From Sarocladium kiliense (lineage: Eukaryota; Ascomycota; Sordariomycetes; Hypocreales; Sarocladiaceae): a DNA stretch of 64,000 nt. The stretch is from assembly GCA_030734395.1 (NCBI GenBank), contig JAUZTG010000041.1, forward strand, positions 1,488,001 through 1,552,000. Direction: 5' to 3'. The number at the start of each line of letters is the position of its first letter. The stretch's first letter is position 1. Below, one piece after another: positions 11,976 through 24,847 of the stretch. The notes under the pieces are model-generated. The model was not told the origin of the DNA and searched no databases. It worked only from the letters and a program-made list of their open reading frames with translations. Both the position numbers and the translations under genes were made by a program.

Positions 11976-12944
11976 TTAGTAGATACCATCCTCATAACGG
12001 TAGTTCTGCGGGTGGGCGCCTGGGGCGTTTGGGCCGTTTGGGGCGTTCGCAGTGGTTGGACGGCTGCCGTAAACCCTCGGGGGCTGCTCAGCACCCATCT
12101 CAGCGATCCCATTGTCCTGATAAGTGTGACCAACATAGCCAGCATCATGCTTGTGCAGGTGATCAGGGTGATCGTTACCGATGGCAGTGGTATCAGTGTT
12201 GTAACTGACACGGTTGTCAACTGGCCTGTGGAGGTCCGCAGGAGTGGTGTGCTCAGGGAGAGCGTTGTTGTTGGTCTCGTTGACAGTATGCTTGTTGCGA
12301 CCAGGCATCATGCGTGCGAACAAACCAGGCTTCTTCTGCCTCTTCTCGGGGACGGCGCCAGGACCAGAGCCGTAGCCGGAGGTGTAGTTATTGGCAGGGG
12401 AGGGGCCAAAGCGCTTCTCCTTGCGGTGGTGGCGGGCGAGAGCGAGCTCCGTGAAGAGCGAGAAGATGAAGAAGAAAATGGCGATGATGGCGACGGCGAG
12501 ACAGGCTGTCTGGAGGCGGCAGGCGGTGCGGAAGCTGGGAAGAGCAGTGAATCCGCCTGAGCCTTCATCAGTGGTATCACTGGACTGGCCGCGACCGAAT
12601 GGTGTGTCGATGTAGCCGTTGCAGCTGCTCGCGCCATGACGATTCGCGACGGCTACGTAAATGAAGGCGCCGACGAAGGCGAGATCAATGGCCATGGCGA
12701 GGAAAGCGGTGACTGAACGACCGGCGAGGCACCAGAGCACCAGGAGGGCGATGAGAGTGTAAAGCACAGCAGCGCCCGATATACCCTCAACAGCACGGAT
12801 AGTGGTGCTGATGCGGAGGCTGTGGTTGTGGAGGGTGGCCAGGAAGTACGAGTAGACGCCGAGGATGAGGGCGGCACAGAGGAACTGAACGCCGCGAATG
12901 AACCATTGCAGGAACTTGAGGCCGAGGCCTGCCTTCTTACCCAT
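11976..12944 (-). CDS. MARVEL-type four-helix membrane protein
   Basis: Uncharacterised integral membrane protein of 322 aa, intronless. Four hydrophobic segments are visible at about residues 17-37 (VQFLCAALILGVYSYFLA), 56-74, 78-98 (VTAFLAMAIDLAFVGAFIYVA) and 144-166 (TACLAVAIIAIFFFIFSLF). The arrangement and the Cys-containing loop before the fourth helix fit the MARVEL/DUF family of fungal membrane proteins. The C-terminal ~150 residues are hydrophilic, rich in Asn/His/Pro/Gly and probably cytosolic. The ATG at 12944 is the only plausible start. The gene is divergent from the peroxidase gene across a 2-kb intergenic region. MARVEL proteins act at specialised plasma-membrane domains in other organisms; no specific role can be read here. 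Confidence 0.85.
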   Translation of the reverse strand: MGKKAGLGLKFLQWFIRGVQFLCAALILGVYSYFLATLHNHSLRISTTIRAVEGISGAAVLYTLIALLVLWCLAGRSVTAFLAMAIDLAFVGAFIYVAVANRHGASSCNGYIDTPFGRGQSSDTTDEGSGGFTALPSFRTACRLQTACLAVAIIAIFFFIFSLFTELALARHHRKEKRFGPSPANNYTSGYGSGPGAVPEKRQKKPGLFARMMPGRNKHTVNETNNNALPEHTTPADLHRPVDNRVSYNTDTTAIGNDHPDHLHKHDAGYVGHTYQDNGIAEMGAEQPPRVYGSRPTTANAPNGPNAPGAHPQNYRYEDGIY

Positions 12945-14971
12945 GATGGCGGATTGTTGGTGGTGAAGAGGGGTGGTCTGGAAGAGGAGGAGGTTGTTGG
13001 TAGCTGCCGGTAGTTCAATGCCGTGAAGCTAAGATCGGAGATGGACGAGAGATCAAGATTGACGAAGACGCAGGGGTTTGAAGAGGAAACGGAACCGATT
13101 TAATGCTTCACGAGAAGTCGACAGGACAGGAGAAATAGATTACGTCGATGAGCTGGAGCAAAAGAGACTAAGTTAACTAGTAGCAGAGGTCATGGCGTCT
13201 TCCCCCGGAAGCGGGTTGGGCGAGGATCCGACAGTGGGCAGGGAAAAAACCAAGGATGGTGGCGATTTAGCTTGCAAGGCCCAGCGTCAGCGTCAACGTG
13301 GGGAAGCCAGTGAAGATCATGAGGAGGCAACTTGGTTGGTAGACGGTGCAGCTCATGAGTCTAAGGAGAAGGTTTGCGGCGGCGCTGGCGGCATGACGAA
13401 GAGCGTGGAGGGGCTTGACGTCAGGGCTGAGCCACAGTTGGCGCCCTCACGGGTGAAGGGGGGAGCTTTGTCCAGTGGCGGTGCTGGACCGGTGGGGTGA
13501 AGGGTGTGTGGCGCAGCTGCTTGGGTGGGTGCCAATGCAACAACCCGGCCTTCGCAATTGGGTTTGCAGGACGATGAAGAGAGGTGCACATTGAGACTTT
13601 GGAAGAATTGTTGATGGGATTCTAGAGTCAAAATATTGCAGGTAATACCGCACAGATATTGGTACCTTAGTATCTCGTCTCGGTTTCAGATCGGAACCTG
13701 CCGAATTCCACACAGTGCCTTGTCCTGATACCCACAGGCACTCACAGGCACTGCCGTAATGAGACGTACGTGACATGCCAACCACCACTATCTGTTCCTG
13801 TTTCCTTCCCAGCTGCCTTATCTCCATCACCAAGGCAGTCGCATGGCCATCAGAGGCGTCTCTCTCCGACGTGAAGTCACATGCTGCACCCTTAGCCACA
13901 TCACCAGGACAGCTTGTGCGATGCATCCATCCACCTCTCACCGCACAAACCCGTCTTTCACTCCCACAGCTGGCGTCACTTTGGGGCAGGAATTGCATTC
14001 GATGACTCCTCGTGCAACCACGATGACCACCTCTAATTCACGAGAGCGTACAGAACTCTTCATAGACACAACATAAAGGGAGAAAACAATGCTACCTGCA
14101 CGCAAGAACCCACCATGAAAGAGCTCCGTCCAAGCTCCACGACGCTGCAGGGCTCGAAATAGCCGTCCTCGCCAACGCTACCCCCCTGGATCTCGGATAG
14201 AATAAGCAAATGCGAGCAATCCCTTTCTCGAAGCCCATCTCGCCTGTGGGATGAGGCACATCAGCCCGGCGCAAGCCTCCCCGGACGCCTCTGCAGCCTT
14301 CATCCGGAATTAGAGAACCACCATCGTGCTGATACGACCCTGCCACGCCGTACAATTCCCCAAATCTTCCAGGCTCTTCCCCCAACCACACTTTCTCCTC
14401 GCCGATGAGGGTTGCATCCAGCTTCTGGAAAACGCCGGAGAAAAGAAAAGAAAGTCTCTCGGCAGCAATGCGGCTGGCCTCTCGGCATGCTTGCCATGGC
14501 CACGCAACCCACCAATGTCCTCCGCCGGTTGCAACCCACCTACTCGGCCTAATGCAATATCCATAGTACAGGCATCGAGAATACGAGGCCGTATGCACGC
14601 GATGTTAGCTTTGCGACCCTTTGTATATGCACGTTGATTCTCCCCCCTTGGTAACCCTTGCATCCGACAGATATGGGAACCTGCCACCTTGGGTAGGGCC
14701 AGGGCTTGGTCGGGGCAATCAAGCGGTTGTGATTGCGGATGCGTTGTCCCATGGGTCGATGGACATGCTATCAGTATCTTCCCGTTGCGCCCAGGCACGA
14801 GGGATCGAATCGTCCTTTTCTTCAATGTGCCACCGCCGACTCTTCGCTCGCTGACATGTATGGATGACTGACCTGAGCTCAAGAATCTGAGTCTTGCATT
14901 CAATCCTCGCAATTCTCGTCAAAGCCTGGTTCTGCTCTCACTAGACGAAGCCACTACGTTCAGTTGTGCAG
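12945..14971. other. 2-kb divergent promoter region
   Basis: Lies between the divergent starts of the MARVEL protein and the peroxidase. Several open frames of 70-200 codons overlap each other on both strands around 13200-13600 and 14100-14900. None has a recognisable family, coherent codon use or splice structure, so I treat them as chance frames. The stretch must hold both promoters. Confidence 0.5.
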
Positions 14972-17804
14972 ATGAGGACGAATGTTCTACTCATTGGCCT
15001 TTGGGCCCTGGCGCATCCCGCCACTGGGGACCCAACATGGCCCTCCGAGATTGATGAGCTCGAGGAGATTATGTTCCAACTCAACTCATTCCGGGCAAGA
15101 AAGTTCGCCGACACAGTGAGCCCGTGTAGCAATGAGGCCTCAGGACCTGGTCGCTTGAATGCCGCCGAATGGCTTCGAACTGCCTTCCACGATATGTCGA
15201 CTGCCAACACGTTCTTCGGAACAGGTGGTCTGGACGCTTCTCTTCAGTACGAGCTCGAGAATGGAGAGAATACAGGACCGGGTCATCGGACGACACTTGA
15301 GTTCATGGCCCCATATATGTCAAGTAGATCCAGTCTATCTGATCTCTTGGCTATGGGCGTCTATCATTCTGTCCGGTCCTGCGGAGGACCAATCGTGCCG
15401 ATTCGAGCTGGAAGAAAGGATGCAACTGCTCGAGGCAACACTGGCGTACCACAGCCTCAGAACTCGGTTCTCACATTTCAGCAACAATTCGAGCGCATGG
15501 GCTTCACCAACGAGGAGATGATTCAGGTCACAGCCTGTGGACATACTATTGGCGGTGTGCACGAGGCTGAGTTCCCGGATGTTGTTCCTGTTGGTTCAAC
15601 TCCCGATGGCATGTCTCCTTTGGACTCTAGTGAAGCAGTCTTCGACAACAGGATCGTCACAGAATACCTCGACGGCAACACTACGAACCCTCTCGTCGTT
15701 GGACCAGCTGCTCGGATCGACAAGCATGCGGATTTTAAGGTCTTCAACTCTGACGGCAACGCTACGATGAATGGATTGACCGATGCCGAGACATTCAAGG
15801 AGGTCTGCAAGACTGTGCTTCAGAAAATGATAGACGTCGTTCCTCCTGGTGTTAGCCTGACGGATCCTATCGAGCCGTACATGGTCAAGCCTGTTGACCT
15901 GCAGCTCACGCTCACCGTTGGCGGAACGGCCTTATTGTTCACGGGATACATCCGCGTCAAAATAACAGCCCTCGACGAGGGAGCTGTCGACAACATCAGG
16001 ATCACATACAAGAACCGCGCTGGTGGCTCCGACTGTGGCTCTGGGTCATGCATTATTGAGAGCACTGTGCAAGGGGTTGGTCAGGGGTTCGATGACACGT
16101 TTTCCTTCTTCCCTATTGAGGCAACAATCCCCGCAACGACAGGCATTTCGTCTTTCACTGTGAAGGTCGTCTTCGCCGATGGCACAGAGGAGGAATACGA
16201 CAACAATGGCAATCAGTACCCTTTGCAGGATGACGTTTTCTTTCAGGCACCGCAGAGCTGTGTGCGTGGATCTACTGGAGCACTTACCATTGCAGCTGCT
16301 GTCCTCAACGACGTTTCAGAGAATGGTGTCGGAGCTAGAGTCTCGTATAAGATGACACAGGCGAGAAGTCCGATCCCTAACATACGCAATGCTACTGTTG
16401 AGCTATCGAAAGGACGTTGTGTCGGTCAGTACACGCTGTATTCCGCTGAGTACACGATTGAAGGCGACCTTGCGTACGAAGCAACTCTTGACGTAACGAG
16501 TGGCAGCAAGTCAGACAGCTTCAAACGCGCAGTAGACATTGGAGGTACTTGTCGCGAATTCACAAACCCAGCGCCGTGCAATGCGGAGGAAGAGCCTACG
16601 GCAGGTGATTCCACGTCCCTGCCGCCAGCCACGACCGAGTCTACCACAGACATCGAGGAGCCCACGTCTACGAGTGATGACGAAGAGACCACCACGTCAA
16701 CCATTGCGGAACCCACGGCCAGCCCATACCATAGGAAAATCATGGGTGAGTACAACCTCGTGTCATGTTGGACAGAGGGTAACAGTACCCGTGCGCTTAG
16801 CGGGCAGGTGATGGCGGATGATGAGATGACACTTGACATGTGCTTGGAGTTTTGCGACGACTTCGTATATTGGGGCACCGAATATGGCCGAGAATGTGAG
16901 TTCCACGTGCCACAACTCTGCTTTGATTTGTCTCTGCTCAAAGACTGACATGGCTTTGCCAGGCTATTGCGGAAACTCTCTAGCCTCGAGCAGTGATGAG
17001 GCCCCTCTGGAAGAATGCAATATGCTTTGTGGAGGAGACGCAAGTCAATATTGCGGCGCCGGTAACCGCCTGGAGCTTTACTCCACGACGGCCTCACAGC
17101 CATCCTCAACCTCTTCAACGCCGACCCCAACACCTGATCCATTCCACCGCGACAAGATTGGAGACTACACCCTCATCGGCTGCTGGGCCGAGGGACGCGG
17201 CGTTCGCGCTCTGGGGCAACACTCATCCGACTCCGCCAACATGACCAACGAGATCTGCGCTGTAGAGTGCTCCGCCTATCGCTACTTCGGGACGCAATAC
17301 AGCACGGAGTGCTTCTGCGGAAGCTTTGTCCATCCTAGCACTGGGCCTGCACCTCTGGCTGATTGCTCCATGGCCTGTGGAGGAAACTCATCTGAATTCT
17401 GCGGCGGACCGAATCGTCTCGAGTTGTACATGAACACAGAAATCGTGGGTGGCGAGCCAGAACAACCTGCCGCGGCAGGGACCTTTATCTTCTTGGGGTG
17501 TCGTACGGAGGTGGCTAATGGTACTAGAGCGCTGGCTGATGCGACGACCTCTACGGATGAGATGACGAACGAGTTATGTGCTGAATTCTGCGAGAACTAT
17601 GAGTTTATGGGTACGCAGTTTGGCAGGGAGTGCTATTGTGGTGATGAACTGAGCGAGAGAGCGTTAGAGGCAGACGGGAATGAGTGCGGGATGCTTTGCA
17701 GTGGGACGATGTTAGAATTCTGTGGAGGATCTAACAGGCTATCTGTCTACCAGAAGAAGGAGCTTATTGAGGAGCCCGGGCACGGTGATGATGAAGATCA
17801 ATAG
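14972..17804 (+). CDS. secreted heme peroxidase with three C-terminal WSC domains
   Basis: Extracellular plant-fungal-bacterial superfamily heme peroxidase joined to a putative carbohydrate-binding tail. Exons are 14972-16895 and 16963-17804 (67-nt intron inside WSC1), giving 921 aa. The ATG at 14972 starts a signal peptide (MRTNVLLIGLWALAHPATG). The catalytic domain has the distal RTAFHDM motif (His ~73, Arg ~70) and the proximal TACGHTIGG motif (His ~191), so the heme site looks intact. A beta-rich region follows (about 300-540). A Thr/Ser/Pro/Glu linker (545-590) comes next, then WSC modules at about 592-680, 708-800 and 814-905. Each WSC module has the G-C-W/R start, ECYCG or ECFCG core and CGG..NRL ending. 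No GPI signal or C-terminal helix is evident, so secretion is more likely than anchoring. WSC domains bind cell-wall glycans in characterised proteins. The substrate is unknown. Confidence 0.92.
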
Positions 17805-18203
17805 GGGACGAATAGTGCAGCGCTGGCTAAACTCGAACGCACGAAGGACGGTTCACGAGTGACGGCTCGGAAGCAGACAAGTTTATGGAGCAAACATGTG
17901 CAGAAAAAGCATTGTATATTCTGGCTGCAAAGAGTCTACCTACATCGTACCGTCCTACCTCTGCCTCACATACATGTCTCTCAAGCGCCACAGACGTCGG
18001 GGAGAGCCCGGATCTGCAGAGAGAAAGAGAAGGAATTTTTTGATTGACGAGCAGGCTAGCAAGTAGAAAAGACAGTGTCCTCCCATACCGGGTATACAAA
18101 GGGCTATGAAAGGAAAATTGGGGGTTGTGAAATAAGAAAGGAATATGTCTGCGGGCGTCATTTCATGATCGAGTCATCCCAAGTTGCGTGTTGAAAGGAT
18201 GCC
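17805..18203. other. convergent intergenic region
   Basis: About 400 bp between two converging genes. It holds both 3' untranslated ends. No conserved frame, RNA or repeat seen. Confidence 0.5.
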
Positions 18204-20220
18204 CTAGATCCAGCCTGTCGACTTGGTGGGATTGTTGAGGTCTGATGGCGCTTCGCGGGAAAGAGGCCAAGGTCTGGGAGCACTATCTGAGCCGGGGTTG
18301 GCGCCGGATGCCTTCAGGCTGGTGACTTTGAGTTGCAATGGACGAACTTGGGCGTCAGGCGAATACACTGTTGGGCTGAGGCGGATCCCGTCATCCACCG
18401 GAGGAGTCTCGGGGGGCGGAGCACCTCCTAATGCGATAGCGGCGGTTGTGTAGACAGAGCTGGCTCTCCGTGGTGAGCCCCGAGGAGTCGATTGTCCAGT
18501 TGTTCTTGTTGATGTCGATCCCAGCTGGTTGGGACAGCCGAGCTCGTGAACCTTGCCGGGAAGATCAGGTTGAGCTGGAACCCGGTTGGGCACGTCATCG
18601 ACACTGCTGAGCCTCAATCCAATCTGGACTGTCGCATGAGAAGCCAGGGAAGAGTCGCGGCGGTGGCTGCCACCTCCCAGGATGCCGGGAGGGGGTGGTA
18701 GAAGGGCTGCAGCAGTGGCAGGGCTAAGCAGCGCTTGTTGCGTTGTCGAAAGAACAGGTCGAGGGGCATTGAGTCGAAGGCCGTTGCTTTGTTGGGGTTG
18801 GTTGTTTTGTGGTACATACGCAGCTTGTGGTTGCGTCGGCGTCCACGGCTCCCTTAAGTTTGATCCCGGAGCCTGTCGTGGGCTTTCGATCCTCTCCTCT
18901 TCATGCTTCTCCCTATGCGAACCCTCATAATTGTTGTTACCGTTCGCGAAAAGCCAAGAAGGCGAAAGAGGCTGCTGCATTTGGTTGGAGTAACCACTGT
19001 TGCCTGATCTCCGGATTTGGATACCCAGCTTGTTGCGACGTTGCTGCTCCATCTCCTCGTAACCACGTGCACCGATGCTGGAGAATCTGCTAGACCTGAG
19101 GAACAGGTACAGAGCGCCTGTGACGATCCCAGACAGGTTTGCAACCACCGTTGCTACCATGGCAAGTTGGGCAGGATACAAATCAGCTGCCATTGGATGA
19201 GAGAATGAAACACAGTAAAAGAAAGGAGTCATCAGCCCCTATGAGGTGTCAGTGATCACATGCAGACTAATCGAGACCGTACCACTCACATTGCAGAGAA
19301 GCGCAGCAAACATGAAATAGACCATCCTTGACGCAGCAAGCCTCTCGATGGGATCAATTCGGGAGCTGTGTGTGAGTCTGAGGAAAGTAGCGACACCACC
19401 GATAATCAAGGCACCGCATATACCAACGAGGAGACCAAAACACTGGACGCCCCATCTCTCAATAAACCAGATAAGGCTGGCAAAGCAAAAGTTCGGTGGC
19501 ATGGCCAGATGAGTCAAGCCAAACATGACTAGGAGACTGACAACGACTCCACCGATGAGGCTCGGTACCAGCCAGATGGGACGTGACTGGAACGGCTGCG
19601 GAAGGAAAGCTCTGATTGAGGTCTCCATCCCAAACACAAGCTGGATGAAAGGCACGATGAAGAAAGCTACCTTGCAAGTCAGCATACGAATCCGAGAGAT
19701 ATACACACTCGATGCGTACCGGACATGGTCGTCTGTGAGATGGGCTCACAGCCAAGGATCATGAGGGACACCATGCCCTTAGACTGGACAACAGCGAAGA
19801 TGATGCCCTGCACAAAAACCCCCAAGGACACGACGAAGGGGAAGACCTCGGCCGGGCCTATGATCCAGAGGCTCCAAGGCCTAGTTTTAACAGTCAGTCA
19901 CCGTCTGATAGGCTTGCCTCGGGGTTCACAACTCACCTAAATCTGAACTTGGGATCATCTCTCTTTGCTGCAACCACAGAGTCAAAAAGCACTCCGGAAA
20001 TCACGGCCACCGCTGCCAGAACATTGAAGGCGGCAAGGACGATAAAGGACGTGCGAACGGATTTGGCTGCGGCGAACTTGAGCTCGTTGATGAAGGCGGA
20101 TGAGGTGTTGCCGTAGAAGTTGAAGCCTTGTGATGCCACCACCTTGGCCGAATCCTCCCAATGCCGGCGCCAGAACTCGTCCGCCCGCGGTTCAATAGAG
20201 TCCCAGCTTAAGCTGCTCAT
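18204..20220 (-). CDS. seven-helix fungal membrane protein of unknown function
   Basis: Conserved-looking integral membrane protein I cannot name. Four exons on the minus strand: 20220-19937, 19880-19720, 19666-19290 and 19238-18204, giving 618 aa. Introns are 51-56 nt and all junctions keep frame. The ATG at 20220 opens MSSLSWDSIEPRADEFW. About seven hydrophobic helices lie between residues 57 and 345, including SFIVLAAFNVLAAVAVISGV, FPFVVSLGVFVQGIIFAVV, LVPSLIGGVVVSLLVMFGL, FGLLVGICGALIIGGVATFL and LAMVATVVANLSGIVTGALY. The last ~270 residues are Pro/Ser/Gly/Gln-rich, basic and probably a cytoplasmic disordered tail. The layout is receptor-like or transporter-like, but I see no diagnostic GPCR, Rhodopsin_fungal or carrier motif. 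Function unknown. Confidence 0.8.
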
Positions 20221-23212
20221 CTCTCTCACGGTCACTGTCGAATAAAAGGTTGGAAGTTGAATGAAACTGAAATATGCGAAATCGGATAGCAATAAGATGG
20301 GCTGCGCTCGCGCAGGATGAGAACGATAGATCGACCGTCCGGCGTCGGGCCCTTGATGGGCAAGAATCGAAAATTATGAGCTCATTCGTGATCACTGATC
20401 AGACGAGAGCATGGCATCCCGTCGCCTGCAAACGGAGATGGTGAAGAAAGCGAGTTGAAAAGAACGTGAAAGGCAAGTGCCGCGAGGTTGCAAGGAAACG
20501 AAAGGAAGGCAGGACGAGCAAGGGCAGTCAGGCGAGAAGGGAAGGGGCCCAAAGATGTGCAGCGGGTCGAATTCTATCTATGGTTCAGCATGAACGAAAC
20601 GAAACCTGGATATGGAGAGACTGGTTGGCTTGCTCCCTAGACGATGGTAGGGACCGTGGCGGCATATCCACCACCCCTACGACGTTCTCTGACAAGCGGA
20701 GAGGAGCGGGCAGGGTAAGGCTGCCTCTCAACGGAAGCGATCCGGGGGGGCCGCAATGCTCGGCACGACGCAGGTCCAGCAAACTGGGTGGTGGCGACGC
20801 ATAGAGTCGGCGGGGGTCAAGCACACGAGGAGGGCGAGAATTAACACAAGGGGCAAGCCATCGTGGGCAAACTGAGGAAAGCCAAGCATTGAGAGGCTGA
20901 GCGTGGAGTCGTGGGTGACAGACGGGGGTCGAGGCTTGACATGGGCTTTGTCGGGAGTTGTGAGATCCGGACAAGGGGCCGTGACACGGTGATGCGAGAT
21001 CGTGGATTCTCAGCAGCTTCAGGCGTGGGTGGCGTCGTGGGGACGCTGTCTACATATGGCCCTAATGAAGTAAGAGAGCAGGCATGCCAATACAAAGCTT
21101 GCAGTTCTCACCATCAGCACGAAGGAAGACACTTGTCGGCCATCTTGATATGCTGTTGAGCAGTTGTTGAAGTCATCTCCTCCTGCCGTCTCTCGACCGA
21201 CCTGGCTGGTCAACACTGTTAGCCAGACACAGCATTTTGTTCACACAAAGCCATGTGCCCCGGGCAAAAACCTGAGTGAGGCGTACCGGACATCATAGTG
21301 ACCCACGATCCAAGACCTGAAGGGTCGCAGGCGAACGGCGAGGCTATGAGTTGAAGCAGAGATGGAACACGCTCGTGTTTCGCAAACCCTGTGTGGAGGA
21401 GGTGAAGAGGTGGTTCCCCTTCGAACTGGGATCCCTGTCAGCAGAAACACGCGGGTGCCTGTGCAAGGTCGACTGCACCTGCCACCACCGCTGCACTTGC
21501 CTGGAAGGGTGCTGGCTGTTGCTGGTCGTTCCTCCTCGCAGTTTCTCGATACCGCGCTTATCCTATCTAGGTCAAGTGTGAGCCTCCCGGGTCGCACCTT
21601 CTGCCAGGGGTCCAGGGGCCCTTGGTCGTGCCTCAGGTGGGGGCCGAGCACTTCAGCATGGTCATGCACCTTATTCCTACCTAAGGTGTCACTTGACTTC
21701 TCTTGTTGTAATGTTCACCATCGACTCATCACTGTGATATTAGAATTTTGCTGGTGGCTTGCTGGTGCCTCGTCGCCGTAAGCACACCCTGTGATTCCAC
21801 CGTCTTGGCCGATACACGAAGGCTTGCTTGGCTCAGCCTCCACCATCGATAAGACAGGGTCTCTATATCCAACACTTCTCAAGTTCTACTAGCATCGAAA
21901 CCTGCGACAACTGATGGGACGATAAATTGCCCGCGATATGACATCTCCCCCGTTGGTTCTCGCACACGGGGACTAATCATCCCATCGCCGTATGTGAGAT
22001 TCGGCCGAGTTCGCCTGGCGATGCCATCAGTTGTCCGTGTCAGGCGAGCCCCAGGTCGTCCTGCAAGGCCAGGCTCTGCCGCTGTCCGTCATGTCTGCTG
22101 GCAGACGCATTAGTGCCAGCTTGTAAAAGACGAAGGCAAGGGACTCGAGTCATTTCTACCCTTGGACTTGGGCTAGCCCGCCATTCACCGTGACCTGCAT
22201 GATAAGACTTTGGCTGCTTGACAGGCCGTCGACTTGCACCCCGCAGAAGCAGTGATAGTCCGTCTCAGGTTCACAGGGAGCGAACCAACCTACGAACAGT
22301 GCCACCAGTGAGGTAGAAGTGCGAACCTATCGCAGCCCGCATCGCCATCATCAATTGCGCACGAAGCCCCGCCTCAGCTGCTGGGCTGCGGTCATCGAGA
22401 GGGGTTTGAGCTTTGCAAGTGATCTAAGGCTCGTGGGGGACCGGATTTCAGCAATGGGGCATCACGAGCCCCTCCGCGCCGACTACATTCTGCGCTTTGC
22501 AATTTACACGCGACAGGAAACATTTGGTATCCTAAGCGACATCGGCCGCATTGAGGCCAAAGTTCATCGAAACATTTTGCCGAATCCTTGGCGCAGAGCC
22601 ATCCGATGGCTCGTCATCCCGCCGGGAGGACTAGGCGCCGGGATCCAGATGCGCGTAACAGATCCACGCAAAGACTGGGTACGACAAGCGAGATAAGAGG
22701 CTATCTTATGCACAAAGTGCTGTGTGCGTGTTGTAAGTCCAAGTGCTTGAGGTGTCACGGAGTATAGGTCGTTGCCGGCTGTGGTTAACAGGCCTCGAGA
22801 CTGAGGCAGGACCGTGTCTCTAGATGCAACGTTCGTGGATGTGATGGCATCTGCACTGCCTCGCTCGTCTGTATTTGGCCTGCTGAGCTACGCTCAGTCT
22901 GTCTCGGGCAGGAACATTTCATGTTGAAGATAGAGTAGATCGTAGCACTTCACTGTGGTGAAGACAAACATAGCATCTCGCAACGCCGCATGCATCAGCA
23001 GCATTCATGCAAAGAAACCTGGATGATCTCCAAGATTTGTCAAGGGTCATACCAAGCCGCTGGAAGTCAATCATGACTTATGTCAAGGTTGACCAACAAG
23101 CAAGCAGGTCACCTGACAACAATACCAGGACAGTTGGAGTCGTAAGCGCAGAGCGAGGTGTCAGGCTTAGGGTAGGCTACTTGAAAGCGAACGGACAAAG
23201 CGGGGTGATCTT

Positions 23213-23306
23213 GACATGGGATCTGTCAGGTGAATCAGCATGTTACCCGGAAGCCGCTTGGCACGGGACTTGCCAGGTGATTCAGCATGCCACCCGAAGC
23301 CGCTCG
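23213..23306. repeat. two-copy imperfect 47-bp tandem repeat
   Basis: The core CAGGTGAATCAGCATG... at 23227 recurs as CAGGTGATTCAGCATG... at 23274, with the flanks also matching over a 47-bp period. The copies differ mainly by transitions and one small indel. No further copies were seen nearby. Confidence 0.75.
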
Positions 23307-24847
23307 ATGGCGAAACTATAACGGGCCTTTACAGTCTGCAAGAAGATGAGCCCAAGGTTATCGAAGCTCTCCAGGTCTACGTCATGAAGGATCTCATGCA
23401 TTGCAGTGGCATCTCGCGTCGTGGTTGTGGCGATGGACATTAAGCTTGGAGACATGGTAATTCACATGCCACAGTGTGGAATACCGTTTCCCACGTCACA
23501 CCGCCTGACGATCCTGGTCCCGGATTTACCATTCGTGTACATTTAGGCATTAGCCGCACCTGGCATTCAAAAGTCAAAGATCGAACGACAGATGCAATAG
23601 CTCCAAGACGGGAAGACGTCATGGCAAACCTTTGGAACGGAGCTGCAGCGGTGATGGCCGTATCAAACCGACAGGCAACGAATGGAGAGCGCCGTCCAAG
23701 CTTGAGCATCGGCAAATCCAGGCAGATTGTGCATCGCCGAGGTCTCATGATGGACCAGGCACGATGCTTGCAGCGATCCGAATGGCCATGAATTGGGCAG
23801 GGCCCGGAGTGATGTCTCCGCGCTGCAGCAACGATCTCGATGATCAGTGCAGTCGTTCAAACACAGCTGCGAGATTGTGAAAGTTGGCAGGAACTGTTGC
23901 TCACCCCACTACGAGGGGGCTGCGTCATGCCCCGCGTGCAACCAAGCTGGTGTGGCGTTTGCTCCCGGCCAGAGTAACCAATCCATCATGGTTTGTGGCG
24001 GGGCAACAGTGTCGGTTGGGGCTTAGTATCCGAAGTGTTCTCCCACACGACATCGAGGCGTCGTGCATTTACCTTGGTTGTCTTTGTAGGGAAGCTTGAG
24101 ATCATGATGAAACTCATCCGTTCTTGGTTTCATTGTGTGCGAGACGAGAAGACCGAGATTGAAATTCTGAGCATCAAGAAGACCCTGGGTTCGAACAACG
24201 GCTGACGTCATGAGGGGCAACTTCTCTGGGCAGCTTCACGCTTGAGCCACAGTTGTGCTCCTTTGTCCGGACAGACCTCCGCGATGCCTGCCAACAACTT
24301 GCGCAAAGCCACGTAAGGCCCCAGCACGAGTATCGAGATTCGCAGAAGCAAGCGTGTGGCTAGTGCCACTCCGATGCGTGCATGCCGCCTTGCCTGTGTT
24401 GCCAAACAAGGTAATGTACCTGATCATAAGCCACGGACCATCTCCTCCACTCGCTCCGCCTGCACTCTTCCCAGCCTTACCACGATCTACATGGGGCTTT
24501 CCCACCGAAATGCGAGGCCCAGGCTCCTCCATTCGCGTCATCTCTCGATCTCTCGCGTCTCATTGACCTCGCACACAATCGATGACGACATGTGCCCAGT
24601 GATTCTCCTTCTTCACATGCAGTGATTCAATCTTCGGTGTCATTCATTGGTGGGGGAGGGGCACTTGTAACGCAAGTTCGCCCGAACTCCCCCCTGTTTG
24701 TACAGGTGCTCGTGATATGGGAAAGCTGAGGCGACAGTCCCCGAGCCCGTTGCCATGAGGAATGCGGAACCGTAACACCTTCCTGGCACTTGTCCGTTAC
24801 AGACTCCCCCTCACCAGAGAAGAGCTCCCTTTCCCGACGTCATCTTT

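Noticed and set aside
14310..14912. 200-codon and 168-codon overlapping minus-strand frames in the divergent promoter
   Set aside because: They overlap in different frames, and also overlap plus-strand frames. No family resemblance, and the position fits a promoter.
20466..20974. Opposed ~110-130 codon frames
   Set aside because: Mutually overlapping on both strands with Arg/Ser/Pro-rich content, typical of non-coding DNA.
22319..23321. Plus-strand frames of 104-125 codons in the ccg-1 upstream region
   Set aside because: No family, no coherent codon preference. One runs across the 47-bp tandem repeat.
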